This document shows positions 1 to 9,558 of a stretch of 22,185 nt of DNA, piece after piece. The notes beneath the pieces are model-generated. The model had not been told where the DNA came from. It worked only from the letters and a program-made list of their open reading frames with translations, and did not search any database. This DNA is from a virus, in IMG/VR virus record IMGVR_UViG_3300021959_000445, positions 1-22,185 of that record. The stretch is one strand, 5' to 3'. Position 1 is the stretch's first letter. Each line of letters starts with the position of its first letter. A program made the translations under genes and the position numbers.

Positions 1-661
1 GGCTACCTGTGCCATCCTGCGTGATCAAAATAACCCCGCTCTGACCCGCCACAGCATTGGTTGGGTTAGCGAGTGTCCGGTTGCCGCCCAGCGTCACGCT
101 GTAATTGTTCGACGCCGAAAAATCTGGCGTGATTGTTGCCCCATCCGTCAGCGCAGTAATCGTCCCCCGCTGTGCTGCCGTAAAAGTCTGCGCCGTGCCA
201 AGTGCTGCGCGGCTTGCCCAGCTAAGCGTTCCAGCAGCATCAGTCGTCAGGCTTTGACCGCTGGTGCCATCCGTTGCAGGCAGTGTCCAGGTGACATTGC
301 TGGTAACCGTTGCCGGTGCCTGCAGAGCAACCCAGTTGCTGCTATCGGAATCAGCAAAACGCACATCGCTCTGTGCATTCAGCGTGATGTTGCCCGTGAA
401 GGTCGCGCCGCTGGTGCTGACCAGTCCGAGGTTCGCGGCAGTTACGTCGCCAATCGTGATCCACGCCGAGTTAGCACCGTTGCGCAGCTTCAATAACGCT
501 GGGCTGACCCCGGTATCAATCCACCATTGGTAGGCGTAGGTGGTAGTTGGTGCAGTAGCACCGCTGTTCTGGCTGACGGTTGCCGCCAGGATCGTGTTCA
601 ACTCAGCCCGGAAGTTTGCACCGGACTGGTTGGCTAAGACGTAGTCAGTGGCTTGGCTCAT
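1..661 (-). CDS. Tail fibre protein, N-terminal part (cut by window edge)
   Basis: An open frame starts at the ATG whose last two bases lie in the stop of the upstream tail-tip gene (ATGA overlap) and stays open for 220 codons to the left edge. The start reads MSQATDYVLANQSGANFR. It is rich in Thr, Ser, Ala, Asn and Gly and has the low-complexity beta style of phage fibres. Residues around 45-75 (WWIDTGVSPALLKLRNGAN) and around 110-140 (VRFADSDSSNWVAL, WTLPATDGTSGQSLTTD) match segments I recognise from many phage fibre shafts. The position right after a J-like gene is where lambdoid phages place side-fibre genes. It probably contacts the host surface. The C-terminal receptor-binding part is not in the window. 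Confidence 0.85.
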   Translation of the reverse strand, partial: MSQATDYVLANQSGANFRAELNTILAATVSQNSGATAPTTTYAYQWWIDTGVSPALLKLRNGANSAWITIGDVTAANLGLVSTSGATFTGNITLNAQSDVRFADSDSSNWVALQAPATVTSNVTWTLPATDGTSGQSLTTDAAGTLSWASRAALGTAQTFTAAQRGTITALTDGATITPDFSASNNYSVTLGGNRTLANPTNAVAGQSGVILITQDGTGS

Positions 662-3600
662 GCGATCTGCCTGCCGTGACCCACGGCTTGATAGTCGAAA
701 GTCTTACTTACGATGTTAGCCCCACTGTCGCGGAAGGTCACGGTGAAGCCTGTGCGGCTAATACTTGTGACCGTGAAATAATCACCGGCGTCCATATCCT
801 GCGCCGTGATGCCAACACTCGGGGTGGCATAGAACGCCGTCGGGAAGGTGACGCTATAAGCAGATGCCCCACTCGTCTTATTGCGTTCGCTTTCAATGCG
901 CCGCTGGAACTGAGTGATCACGCCAAGCTCTTCCACCACCACGTTTTGTGCAGCATTGGAGCTAGTGGAAATCATCTTGAACTGGAAGCCGCGACCGCGT
1001 GTGGTGTTATTGACGAACGGTTGGAACGTGCTCCACGTTGGCGTGCCAGCAGGATCATCGTTGGTGTGGCGCACATACAGCTGACAGTTGGCAGCGCCAA
1101 GGTCATCGCCGTCAATGTCGTCCCAGAGATCAATCAAATCGGTGCGATCATCCCAAGCGTTGCCCGGTTCAAATGCACGGGTCTTCAGGATGTTGCGCAG
1201 GTCAATGTCGTAGACACCGCCGAGATCCAACGTTTCATAGAACTCATAGCTGCCTTGCGGGACTGCGCCGCCGATGTAGTCGATCAGACCCAAGCCGTCC
1301 CAGTTACCGTCGGTTGCCATGTCGTCAACCAACGTGTCGGAGGCAAGAATCAGCCCGTTTTCGCTGGTGCTGAACGCCATGTTGGTGGCGGTGCCATTGA
1401 AGGCGGGGGTGTTGTCTTCCTCGCGATACTGCTGAATTAGGAATGCATCCTGCGGAGCAGGTAGGTCAACGATGACTGTGGCAATGCCTGCGGATTCGTT
1501 GCCGGTTGAGTCGATGGCACGAATCATGTAGGTGCCTTCCAGCAAAGGCACGATCTTGCGGGTGCTGCCGCCATTGACTGCAGGCACAATGTCGTTGCCG
1601 TCGCCCCAGCCAGCACTGCCGTCAGTTAGGGGGCTATGGCGAATGCGGATTTGACCGCCGATCCGCACGTCAATATCAACGGTCTGCGGCCAGTACAGCT
1701 CAGCGTTTTTGTCGTCAATCGGCGCAATAAACAGATCCGGAATGGTTACCGGCGGCGCTGTTTTGCCGATAGCGTCAAACGTTCCAGTTGCAGCATTGCT
1801 GCCAACGCGGGCAGAGTTTTCAGTCGTAACTTCAAACTCATAACGTCCGACTTCGGTGTTGCGGATTTCGTATTCAGCTGATTTGGGATACGCCGTCGTC
1901 CAGTTGCCGTTTTCCAGCCGATAGCGGAATTTGTACTGGAATGCAGCTGCTACGGACTGCCAGCTAACAACAATCCGCTGGGCAACTTGACCGTTGTTTT
2001 CGTACAGGAATTCCTGTGCGGTGATATTGGTGGTTGCCGGAGGCGGCACGTTGAGGTTGGTGACATCCCGAACCGGAATCTCTTGATGCCGCTCCACATA
2101 GGCATACTTCTGCTGCAGATATGAAATGCCCGTGATGGCATAGGTCAGACCGTCTTGCTCGCTGACCGTCAGCACACGCCAGAGCGTTGGGCGAACATCG
2201 TCAGAGCTGATGACGAATACCGCACCCGGCTGCGGCGTAGATGGCAGTTCCGTTTCAAGGAAAATAATGTTGCCCGAGCTGCTGCTGATCCGGCTGCTGC
2301 CAAACGTTCCATCAGGCAGAAGAACACGGATGACAGGATTTAGGTTGCTGGCTGGGATGACCGTTGCAGTCGTGTCGTCGATTGCAATTTGAGTTGTGGT
2401 TGCGGTGTTAACCCGACCGCCGCGACGCTCACCGCTGATGACAGGGTCATAGACCTGAACGACATCACCGGGGCGGACAATCACACCAGCATCAGCCGCC
2501 ACCTCAAAGGCAATCGTGTTGCCCTCGTTCTGATCGGTGTAAAGCATCCATTCGCCAAGGCGGCGAGCTTGACCGCGTGAGGTGCAGGCAAATGCCGAGA
2601 TGTCAGCTTTGACCACGCCGTATTTGGCAATGGCGTCAACATCTTCGACAACTTCGTATTGGATCTCCCGGGCATCGAGATCCATGTATGCAACCTGCAC
2701 CACCGTGTGGCGGGTTTTGAGGCTGCTGCCGCTATAGGTGAAGTTGCCGCCGACAACGTTTGCCGGAGTGAAGCAGTAGCTGAAATCGGTAGGACGGTCT
2801 TGGCTAAGTGCCAGTGCGCCAGTAGACCAAAACGGCATCGCTCGGAATACCGAGCACATGTCATTGATCAGTTTGTATGCAGCTTCTTGGGTTTGGATAT
2901 TGACCGAACAGGAGAAGCGGGGTTCGTAAGTGTTGTTGCCGTCATTTAGACCGTGCCTGCCGGTTTGGGGGTCGTAGTCATCAGTGGTGCCACTACGGCC
3001 ATCAGTTGTGTAGGTGTTGCGAGCCGAGCAGTATTGGCTGGCTTCAAAGAATGCCCATTTGTCGAGATTGGCGGCATTGATATGGTCACCTAAGCCGTAG
3101 CGGTTGTTGGTCAACAAGTCCCACAGCACCCAAGCGGGATCTGAGGTCCATTGTCTGCCGCCGTAGGTATAGCCGCCGCTGGTGTTCTCGGTAAATGTGC
3201 CGTCCCAAGGCTCATCACGAAAAATCAGAGCGCCACGTCCGTAAGGTCCAATGGCAGGACGGGCATTGCTAGGGATTTGGACTTTGATGCCGCGAATGCG
3301 GAATGCACGCTGCGGAATACTTGCAAATTGCTCAGCAGGAAGCACAAAGCCGCACAGAGCACTATTGGGATACCGCAGCTTCGAATAGCGGATTTCGCTG
3401 TAAGAAGCCCAATAAACTTTGTCAATTCGGGTTACACCAGAAGGATCACCGTTGGGGGGTTCCAGTGTTTCGCGGACTATGCGGACGGCAAAACTTGTTG
3501 TAAACAGGCTGGGATGAACGACATCTACGACAACTGTGCGCTGGTACAGGTCGCTGGTACGACCTGAGATTTGCATTCGGGTGTCGCCGCTAGGGATGCC

Positions 3601-4104
3601 GCCATAGGAGGGGTCGCTGGTGAATGCACCACCGTCGTATGAAACTTCAATGCGGAAGTTGACCTGCGTTCCACCAAAATCGCCGTTCGCGTAGAAATAC
3701 TCCAGTCGTGGAACGGAGAACGTGACGCGGACCGCATCGACTGTTGTATCGGTAATCGTGCGGGTTACTGGGCTGCCGTACTGGATTTCAACGCCAACGT
3801 TGTAAGCGGTTTCACCTGCGCGGAAGCCACGAATCCAATCCTGTGATTGTTCACCGTAACGGTGGTAGGCAAGAACGCCTTTGTAGTTGTAATCGTCGTC
3901 CCGAGGATTAGTGGGATCTGCGCCAGATTGCAGGATGGGTTGATTGTCTAAATAAATATCTTTGAGGGCTGCAGTGTTGTACGCTTCCGTATCGCGCGTA
4001 TAGTTTTTTGCTGAAGGGAAGCCTTCAATCTCGCCCTCGCTGAGCAGATCAAGGATCCGCGCGTACTGCGAGTTATTTAAATTGTCGCGAGAAATTAAAG
4101 GCAT
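658..4104 (-). CDS. J: Tail tip attachment protein, lambda gpJ-like (central fibre hub)
   Basis: This 1148-residue protein is about the length of lambda gpJ (1132) and sits in the J position after K- and I-like genes. Residues about 320-500 resemble the Phage-tail_3 domain, with the typical WVLWDLLTNNRYGLGD stretch. Two fibronectin-III-like beta domains follow at about 690-780 and 785-882. The C-terminal 85 residues form a small beta domain (YATPSVGITAQDMDAGDY, then FDYQAVGHG) of the type that ends many tail-tip proteins. It should form the trimeric distal hub that caps the tail and joins the fibre. It starts 2 bases after the I-like stop and its stop overlaps the fibre start. The family assignment is strong; a receptor-binding role is inferred from gpJ. 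Confidence 0.93.
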   Translation of the reverse strand: MPLISRDNLNNSQYARILDLLSEGEIEGFPSAKNYTRDTEAYNTAALKDIYLDNQPILQSGADPTNPRDDDYNYKGVLAYHRYGEQSQDWIRGFRAGETAYNVGVEIQYGSPVTRTITDTTVDAVRVTFSVPRLEYFYANGDFGGTQVNFRIEVSYDGGAFTSDPSYGGIPSGDTRMQISGRTSDLYQRTVVVDVVHPSLFTTSFAVRIVRETLEPPNGDPSGVTRIDKVYWASYSEIRYSKLRYPNSALCGFVLPAEQFASIPQRAFRIRGIKVQIPSNARPAIGPYGRGALIFRDEPWDGTFTENTSGGYTYGGRQWTSDPAWVLWDLLTNNRYGLGDHINAANLDKWAFFEASQYCSARNTYTTDGRSGTTDDYDPQTGRHGLNDGNNTYEPRFSCSVNIQTQEAAYKLINDMCSVFRAMPFWSTGALALSQDRPTDFSYCFTPANVVGGNFTYSGSSLKTRHTVVQVAYMDLDAREIQYEVVEDVDAIAKYGVVKADISAFACTSRGQARRLGEWMLYTDQNEGNTIAFEVAADAGVIVRPGDVVQVYDPVISGERRGGRVNTATTTQIAIDDTTATVIPASNLNPVIRVLLPDGTFGSSRISSSSGNIIFLETELPSTPQPGAVFVISSDDVRPTLWRVLTVSEQDGLTYAITGISYLQQKYAYVERHQEIPVRDVTNLNVPPPATTNITAQEFLYENNGQVAQRIVVSWQSVAAAFQYKFRYRLENGNWTTAYPKSAEYEIRNTEVGRYEFEVTTENSARVGSNAATGTFDAIGKTAPPVTIPDLFIAPIDDKNAELYWPQTVDIDVRIGGQIRIRHSPLTDGSAGWGDGNDIVPAVNGGSTRKIVPLLEGTYMIRAIDSTGNESAGIATVIVDLPAPQDAFLIQQYREEDNTPAFNGTATNMAFSTSENGLILASDTLVDDMATDGNWDGLGLIDYIGGAVPQGSYEFYETLDLGGVYDIDLRNILKTRAFEPGNAWDDRTDLIDLWDDIDGDDLGAANCQLYVRHTNDDPAGTPTWSTFQPFVNNTTRGRGFQFKMISTSSNAAQNVVVEELGVITQFQRRIESERNKTSGASAYSVTFPTAFYATPSVGITAQDMDAGDYFTVTSISRTGFTVTFRDSGANIVSKTFDYQAVGHGRQIA

Positions 4105-4106
4105 GA

Positions 4107-4757
4107 TCAGTACACCGCCGACTCAGGATCATCAGTCAAGATTGCGGCAGATACAGTGACACTGCCAACAATCGTTTCACCGTACACAATCGGGACTGGT
4201 ACGCCCTGTCTGCTGACGTTTTGAATCCCGCTGAAGTTATATGACTTGCGGGGATCTTGACTGCTAAACGTTTCGCCAAGACCTGCGCTAACGCCTAGCT
4301 GCGGGACTGGACTTATCAGTTGAGCGACGCCGCCAAGTACCAATGATGCGCCGATGGTGCCAATTGCAACGGCAGCAGATCCACCGATTGCACCAGTTAC
4401 ACCTAATCCCAAAAAGCCGCCTGCCACTGGACCAAGGATGATTGCAGCGGCGATAAGAGCAACGCCAGCCAAAATTTTCCCGACACCACCAGCACCAGCC
4501 ATTACAGGCACAATTTTGATTTCCTCTTCTGCTCCAATCGGGTAGTGAAGCTGTTCAGGTTGGTCGCCAATATCTAAAGCGTTATTTGATATCAGCACTT
4601 TGTAATACTGGTCCGACATGTGGCTGCGAACCGTCGGAAAATTTGCCAGCAAGAAACGGACAGCCTCGGCGGGGTTGGCAACGTCAGCCTGAAAAACGCG
4701 GCGCTTCAGGAATTTTGCCAGCGAGCCATAGACCTTGATCTTGCGCAGCATCGTCAA
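4107..4757 (-). CDS. I: Tail assembly protein, lambda gpI-like
   Basis: The first 80 residues look like the small beta-grasp domain of the Lambda_tail_I family (RKIKVYGSLAKFLKRRVFQ, PIGAEEEIKIVPVMAGAGG). A long Gly/Ala/Ile hydrophobic stretch follows at about 90-165 and may insert in or touch a membrane. The C-terminal part (SRQGVPVPIVYGETIVGS) is also usual for the family. In lambda, gpI is needed for tail-tip assembly but is not found in the finished virion. The start ATG overlaps the stop of the K-like gene (ATGA), so the two are probably translationally coupled. A second Met at residue 3 is an equally possible start. Confidence 0.9.
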   Translation of the reverse strand: MTMLRKIKVYGSLAKFLKRRVFQADVANPAEAVRFLLANFPTVRSHMSDQYYKVLISNNALDIGDQPEQLHYPIGAEEEIKIVPVMAGAGGVGKILAGVALIAAAIILGPVAGGFLGLGVTGAIGGSAAVAIGTIGASLVLGGVAQLISPVPQLGVSAGLGETFSSQDPRKSYNFSGIQNVSRQGVPVPIVYGETIVGSVTVSAAILTDDPESAVY

Positions 4758-5464
4758 ATCCGGCTGATGTGACGCAGGACTCGCCCTGTGATCTCTTGAT
4801 AATAGCCGCCATAAAGGTCGCGGCTACTGAGGCGACCTCGGACGTGCTGCAAAATCATCCCATCACCCAAATACACCGCACAATGGCTTAAGCCTTTCGT
4901 GCCAAGTGCCATCAGCAAGGCATCGCCTTGGCGTAATCCATCAACACGGTCAATATCTTTGAATCCCGTTTCCTCGTAGCACCGCTCAAACAGCGGGTCA
5001 GCGTTGAACGCATCTGGTGTTGCCGGACGGTCCCAGTCGCGTAACTCCAGTGCCCACTCCTGCTGATACCAGTCACGCACCAACGTCCAGCAGTCGCTAA
5101 CGCCCCATACCCAAGGTCTGCCAACTAAAGGCGCTTGGTAGCCGCAAGGCTGATATGTCGCCCACGTTTCCTCGTGCGGCTGGACGATGTGCCACAGCAA
5201 ACCAGATTTTTCGGCAGAGATTTTGTCGGCTTCGCTTGGCTGGGGTGAGCAGTTGGGATGGCTGTGCACTACAGCGACAATTTCGCCTGCATCCTCCGCG
5301 TCGGCGTAGTCTTCTGGATCAAGCAGGAATTGATCCATCTCCGGTTGCAGGTTTTTGCATGGCCGGTAGCGCTCGCGCCCTTTGACCACAACCAGCAAGC
5401 CGCAGGCTTCACGCGGTGCTTCGGTTTTGGCGTGCTCCAGTGCCGCCGTTTTCCACTCACTCAT
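4754..5464 (-). CDS. K: Tail assembly protein, lambda gpK-like: JAMM peptidase plus NlpC/P60 domain
   Basis: Two enzymatic domains are visible. Residues 1-100 carry a complete JAMM/MPN metal motif: E19, then HSHPNCSPQPSEAD at 67-80 (H67, H69, S77, D80), which fits HxH-x7-S-x2-D. Residues 110-236 form an NlpC/P60 peptidase with likely catalytic Cys125 (SDCWTLVRDWY), His194 (HCAVYLGDG) and His207. Lambda gpK has the same arrangement. The peptidase half probably cuts peptidoglycan or processes a tip component during tail assembly or DNA entry. All catalytic residues appear intact. The start overlaps the L-like stop by 4 bases and the stop overlaps the I-like start by 4. Confidence 0.95.
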   Translation of the reverse strand: MSEWKTAALEHAKTEAPREACGLLVVVKGRERYRPCKNLQPEMDQFLLDPEDYADAEDAGEIVAVVHSHPNCSPQPSEADKISAEKSGLLWHIVQPHEETWATYQPCGYQAPLVGRPWVWGVSDCWTLVRDWYQQEWALELRDWDRPATPDAFNADPLFERCYEETGFKDIDRVDGLRQGDALLMALGTKGLSHCAVYLGDGMILQHVRGRLSSRDLYGGYYQEITGRVLRHISRI

Positions 5465-6393
5465 CCGACGTAAGTGCCAAGTGATGGGAAGCTGCCGAAG
5501 GGCACGCCTTCATCGGCATTGGGGTCGAACCGCAGTTCGCAACTACTTAGGCGTTTGCCGCACACGTCATCTGCAGCGCTACTTACAGTGTTGTCATTGA
5601 CATCGAAGTAATTGCTGCCGGTGTAGCCGCATTCGGTGCTGCGGTATTTCCACTGGCAGATGTTGGCGATGCACTGGCGCTTGGGTGCCCGAACATTCGC
5701 TAAGTCGAAGGCGCTGACCAGCTCAAACTCAACTACGTCGCGGTTCTCGGTAACCTTGCGATCCACATAGAAAATTTCCCGTGGCGCTTCGGCAGTGGGG
5801 TCAGGAGTGCCGTAAGGGTTGGTATCTCCGGGGAAATTGACTGCATCCAGATACCGCGCCATCGTGCGAATCCGCGTCAACTTCGCACCGCACAAGTCGT
5901 TGCCGGGGTTGGTTGCGTTGATCTCGATCATGATTAACGACAACAAGCTGAACAGGTTTGAGACCCGCACCTTTGGACGCGGAAGCTGACCATTGCCCAA
6001 ATACTCAAACCCGTCAATTTCGATCGGATAGCGGGTGTATTGGTTGCCGTTCCAAGTGACGCCTGTGTTTGGCGTTTTAAGGGTCAAACCGGCGTGAAAA
6101 CGATACGTCGAATCAGCACCATGCAATGCGGCAAACGTTTCCAGCTCATATAGGTCAATGATCGCCGTGGGCGAGAGGTCAGATAACTCCGGTGCAACCG
6201 CACTGACCGACAACCAAACGACAGTGTTGTCGTTGACCTCTTGGCTGCCAATCGTTGCCCAAACCGGTTCACTGCTGCCGCTTGTACCAGCAGTCGTACA
6301 CCGGAAAACCAGTCCCGTTCCAGGGGTCGTTGTTGGACGGACAACATCCCCTACCGCGTAGGAGTTACTCGCCTGCCATGCGGTGTAAGCCAT
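5461..6393 (-). CDS. L: Minor tail protein, lambda gpL-like, with extra N-terminal binding module
   Basis: Residues from about 70 to 310 match the Phage_tail_L family, which builds the tail tip above J. The C-terminal part has five cysteines (C241, C246, C255, C278, C285). The last four fit the spacing of the cysteines that hold an iron-sulphur cluster in lambda gpL; the cluster here is inferred. Residues 1-65 are unusual. WQASNSYAVGDVVRP, RCTTAGTSGSSEPVW and DNTVVW resemble a small carbohydrate-binding-like module common on phage fibres but not part of lambda gpL. The start lies directly after the M-like stop (TAAATG). An N-terminal fusion is the likely reason the protein is longer than lambda gpL (232). 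Confidence 0.88.
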   Translation of the reverse strand: MAYTAWQASNSYAVGDVVRPTTTPGTGLVFRCTTAGTSGSSEPVWATIGSQEVNDNTVVWLSVSAVAPELSDLSPTAIIDLYELETFAALHGADSTYRFHAGLTLKTPNTGVTWNGNQYTRYPIEIDGFEYLGNGQLPRPKVRVSNLFSLLSLIMIEINATNPGNDLCGAKLTRIRTMARYLDAVNFPGDTNPYGTPDPTAEAPREIFYVDRKVTENRDVVEFELVSAFDLANVRAPKRQCIANICQWKYRSTECGYTGSNYFDVNDNTVSSAADDVCGKRLSSCELRFDPNADEGVPFGSFPSLGTYVG

Positions 6394-6735
6394 TTACGGT
6401 TCGAAGACTTGGCGGAAACTGGCTGAAATCGTGGCGCGGTTCACGTAAGGGATTGATTTGGTCCATTGATCGCAACGCCACTTGTAAGCAGTTGACTCAC
6501 CAAGAGGGGTCCAATCAAAGGCGTCGCCGTCATTAGCGCGAGCGTCGAGGAACGCTTCAATCGTGTCGGCGTCGGTTTCGGAAACTTCCCAAGTCAAATT
6601 CCAGGTTTTAGGGTTCTGGTTCAAGCCGAAGCGCAGCACCTGTTCGTAGCCGTCGCCAAACTTGACGACGCGATTCGTTGGAGCGCTGGACTTTTGGGCG
6701 CCGTAAGTTGGTGTTATCGAAGGGAACGTAGCCAT
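6394..6735 (-). CDS. M: Minor tail protein, lambda gpM-like
   Basis: This 113-residue protein matches the Phage_min_tail family in length and pattern: FGDGYEQVLRFGLNQNPKTW near residue 26, then the WEVSETDADTIEAFLDAR helix, and FDWTPLGE followed by YKWRCDQW. In lambda, gpM joins the tip complex around the tape measure before tube polymerisation. The start ATG shares one base with the tape-measure stop (TAATG), so translation is probably coupled. The next gene, L-like, starts immediately after its stop. No oddities were seen. Confidence 0.93.
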   Translation of the reverse strand: MATFPSITPTYGAQKSSAPTNRVVKFGDGYEQVLRFGLNQNPKTWNLTWEVSETDADTIEAFLDARANDGDAFDWTPLGESTAYKWRCDQWTKSIPYVNRATISASFRQVFEP

Positions 6736-9332
6736 TAGGCGAGGAGACCTCCCGGACGCTTCTGCTTAATCAATTCTGCCTGCACTGCAGCACCAATGGC
6801 ACGTCCCAGTTGAGCGGCGTCAGGCTGGTTGCCTTGGACATTGGTGCCAGAAGCATCAACGTTCACGGTGACGTTTGCGCCGCCCATTCCGTGGTTTGGA
6901 ACGATATTCCCTTGGGCGCCAGGGACAAATAGCTCAGGGCCTCGTTCTCCTACGAGGTAGGGCGATCCGGCGGATACAGAGCCGCCGCCGGCACGTTTTC
7001 CGAATCGACCGCTAAGGATGCTAAGCAAGCCCACACCTTGACCGGCGGGATCACCGGCATCTGCAAGAGTATTTAGACCAAAGCGGAACAACGCACTTGC
7101 CATAGTCTGTAGTGCGTTGGCAAGACTCTGCCGCCAAGAGTCAGTCGCAAAAATTAAATCTTCAAATACCTTTGTTGTGGATATACCAAGCTGGTTTACA
7201 AGATTGTTCAGTTGCTGCTGCGCTTCGATCTGCTGGTTCTTAATGTCTAAAAGCCGGAACTCCGCGTTCGCTTGATCTGCAGCATTTTCAACACCGTCTT
7301 TCTCAAGTTCCTGAATACGCAGGTTCAGCTCATAATCACGTTCGCGGCCTTGAATTTCCGCGGCTAAACGATTGATCCGTTCATTACTACCTCCAAGAGC
7401 TTGATCACGTGCATCATTTATACGCTGTTCGACCGCTGCAATTTGATACGCGGCCTCTAAGCGAGCTCGGTACTTCTCTACTTGTAGACTTTGCAGTTTG
7501 GCCGCCTTCTCTTGAGTGGGAATGTCCTCAAGAGCCACGTCATTTTCTTGTTTACGAATATCCAAAAGTTTTAAAGTTTGATTAAGTCTAATTCCAGTAA
7601 TTTCATTGCCCCGCAATTCTGCTTTGTACAGGTCTTTCTGTACAGTTGTCTGGTCTACAAGTAAGACATAGGCGTTTTGTAACTGCGCCAGCTGGCTCTG
7701 ACGTTCTTTACCACGCTTAGAGTCCGTCATTGACTGCGTAAGCTGGTCCTCTAGCTTTACTAATTCAGTTTCTTGGTTTAAAGCATCTTGAATACGTTTT
7801 AGGTCCGCCTTTAGTTTCTCTTCAACGCCCTTGCCTCTGTCTTTAGCTAGCTTTTCTGGGGAAATATCTTTTAGACGTGCGACAATCCTATCGAGACCTG
7901 GGATTTTTATACCACCGATCTGAAAGCTTTGTAGATATTGTGTTAGTTGTGCGGCAAGTACAACGGCCTGTGCGAGTCTCCCGCGAACTTCATCCCAGAA
8001 GTTGACTTGAGAGGCTACAGCAACCCGACTCTTAATACTCTCTTCCGTTACAAGTGCCAATAGTTTTTTCTGTGTGCCAACAGCACCGTTAACTTTCAGA
8101 TCTAAGAGCAGAGTTTTGGCCGCTTCGTTTCCGATAACTTTGCGTAAGCTCACTACAGCTTGTAGGGCCTTCTGCTGATTGACAGCTGCAGCGGCAATAG
8201 CCTCAAAGGTTGAAGCTTCGCCTACACCAGTGAAAACCCCTACAAGGGCCTCTCGGATTTTTCCATCTTTAAATTGTTTATAGGCGCTTAGTAAATCTAA
8301 AACTTCGTCCGTTTCAATGCTGAGAGCAGATGCAAGTCCGCGTACACTTGTAGCTGTTGTTTGTGTTGCACTTCCAGTATTTTTAACGCTGGAATTTAGC
8401 GCCAGTAGCTGTTTGTCTAGCCGGTCTGCTTTATCAATAACGTCTCCTATTGCCGTGCCTACGATGGACAAAGCAAAACCAAAACCACCTCCCAGTAATC
8501 CACCAGCCAAACCACCTGCTGCGCCACCCGCAGCCGCGCCACCACCTTGTCCGAATAAAAGAGGGAAGCCGCCACCGATTAGTCCACTGCTGATAGCGCT
8601 ACCAAAATCGGCTTTTGCGCCTAGGCGACTGAGCATTCCGGGGGCTCTTTGTGGGCCTATAGGTGCTCCATACTGATTAGATGTTGGTACGGGCGTCTTC
8701 AGTAACTCGTTGTTTACGGCTTTAATTCTTAAAGCTAATTCTTTATATTCTGCGGAACCTCTATCTACTATCGCTATAGTGTCTTCTAGTACATTAGTAT
8801 AGGTTAATAAAGCGTTAGTTGTATTTGCTGGTTTGAAGGACAGTAAGTCCTGTAAGGAAGAGAATGCCCCAAATGCGGGACCCCCTGCCCCCGGTTTTGC
8901 CATTAAGGCAAAGGTATTAGCGACTGTTTGTGCCTCGGTATTAAACCTCTTTAGTCCACTAAGGGCGGCACTAAAGTCTGTTTTGGCGATTGCTTGAGTA
9001 AAAGTAGTCCATTCGCCTTTGCCGAATTTTACATTCGCCCGGTATGCGCGAAACTGAGCACTCTGCTCCTTTAAGGCAGAACTGCCCTTGGTAATAACGC
9101 CCGTAAATTCACTAAAGGACCTAGCGGCCTCTAATGCGGCCTTTTTGTTTGCATTTATTTCATCCTTTGCGGCTCTACGGGCGTCGGCTACTTTCTTTTG
9201 TGTACTTACGCCCGATTCTTGTATTCTGGCTAGATCTTTTTCAATCGATCTCAGCTCTTTTAGTTGCTGAGTAAGCCTAGTCAGATTACCTGACTGTACG
9301 TTTACGCCGATATTGATGCCATAGTCGGCCAT
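6735..9332 (-). CDS. Tail tape measure protein
   Basis: At 865 residues this is the longest protein of the tail-shaft genes and follows the chaperone pair, as tape measures do. It is mostly helical with charged, Gln-rich coiled-coil stretches (about 20-75 and 500-720). A Gly/Ala-rich hydrophobic segment at 247-300 (GGFPLLFGQGGGAAAGGAAG and on) is the usual membrane-active part. The C-terminus ends with the common YLVGERGPELFVPGAQGNIV module. By the usual rule of about 0.15 nm per residue, the tail would be near 130 nm; this is an estimate. The DNA for roughly residues 1-750 is clearly AT-richer and uses different codons from the capsid genes, suggesting separate origin. It starts 31 bases after the frameshift ORF stop. 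Confidence 0.95.
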   Translation of the reverse strand: MADYGINIGVNVQSGNLTRLTQQLKELRSIEKDLARIQESGVSTQKKVADARRAAKDEINANKKAALEAARSFSEFTGVITKGSSALKEQSAQFRAYRANVKFGKGEWTTFTQAIAKTDFSAALSGLKRFNTEAQTVANTFALMAKPGAGGPAFGAFSSLQDLLSFKPANTTNALLTYTNVLEDTIAIVDRGSAEYKELALRIKAVNNELLKTPVPTSNQYGAPIGPQRAPGMLSRLGAKADFGSAISSGLIGGGFPLLFGQGGGAAAGGAAGGLAGGLLGGGFGFALSIVGTAIGDVIDKADRLDKQLLALNSSVKNTGSATQTTATSVRGLASALSIETDEVLDLLSAYKQFKDGKIREALVGVFTGVGEASTFEAIAAAAVNQQKALQAVVSLRKVIGNEAAKTLLLDLKVNGAVGTQKKLLALVTEESIKSRVAVASQVNFWDEVRGRLAQAVVLAAQLTQYLQSFQIGGIKIPGLDRIVARLKDISPEKLAKDRGKGVEEKLKADLKRIQDALNQETELVKLEDQLTQSMTDSKRGKERQSQLAQLQNAYVLLVDQTTVQKDLYKAELRGNEITGIRLNQTLKLLDIRKQENDVALEDIPTQEKAAKLQSLQVEKYRARLEAAYQIAAVEQRINDARDQALGGSNERINRLAAEIQGRERDYELNLRIQELEKDGVENAADQANAEFRLLDIKNQQIEAQQQLNNLVNQLGISTTKVFEDLIFATDSWRQSLANALQTMASALFRFGLNTLADAGDPAGQGVGLLSILSGRFGKRAGGGSVSAGSPYLVGERGPELFVPGAQGNIVPNHGMGGANVTVNVDASGTNVQGNQPDAAQLGRAIGAAVQAELIKQKRPGGLLA

Positions 9333-9363
9333 GGCTGAACGTACTGTTACTGCTCAGCCAAGT

Positions 9364-9558
9364 CTATCGCGATCCAGCGACTCTGGCCCCACGACCCGTT
9401 CTGGCACGATCCATTGCCTTTTCTTCCTCTTCACCCTTAAGGGCGTAGTAGGCAGCCCAGCCAACTAACTCTTCTTGCGTTAAGTCACGAGAAAGCTGGG
9501 CGACCGTCATGCCCAATTCCTGTGCGAGGAAGTAAATAAAAAACCAATCCCTCTTAGC
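9364..9558 (-). CDS. Tail assembly chaperone, downstream frame made by frameshift (lambda gpT-like)
   Basis: This frame has no good start of its own upstream of an internal ATG at residue 17. It is open from just after the A-run near the end of the upstream chaperone to a TAG, giving 64 residues. It begins AKRDWFFIYFLAQELGMT and carries LTQEELVGWAAYYALKGEEE, the type of conserved WxAYY segment seen in the second half of tail chaperones of many siphoviruses. It lies between the first chaperone ORF and the tape measure, exactly where lambda gpT lies. It is +1 relative to the upstream frame. I infer it is made only as a C-terminal extension of that protein, binding the tape measure during tail assembly. 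Confidence 0.8.
   Translation of the reverse strand, partial: AKRDWFFIYFLAQELGMTVAQLSRDLTQEELVGWAAYYALKGEEEEKAMDRARTGRGARVAGSR

Noticed and set aside
580-1440. A 286-codon plus-strand frame opposite the end of the tail-tip gene and fibre start
   Set aside because: Composition is unlike a folded protein and it crosses two well-supported minus-strand genes.
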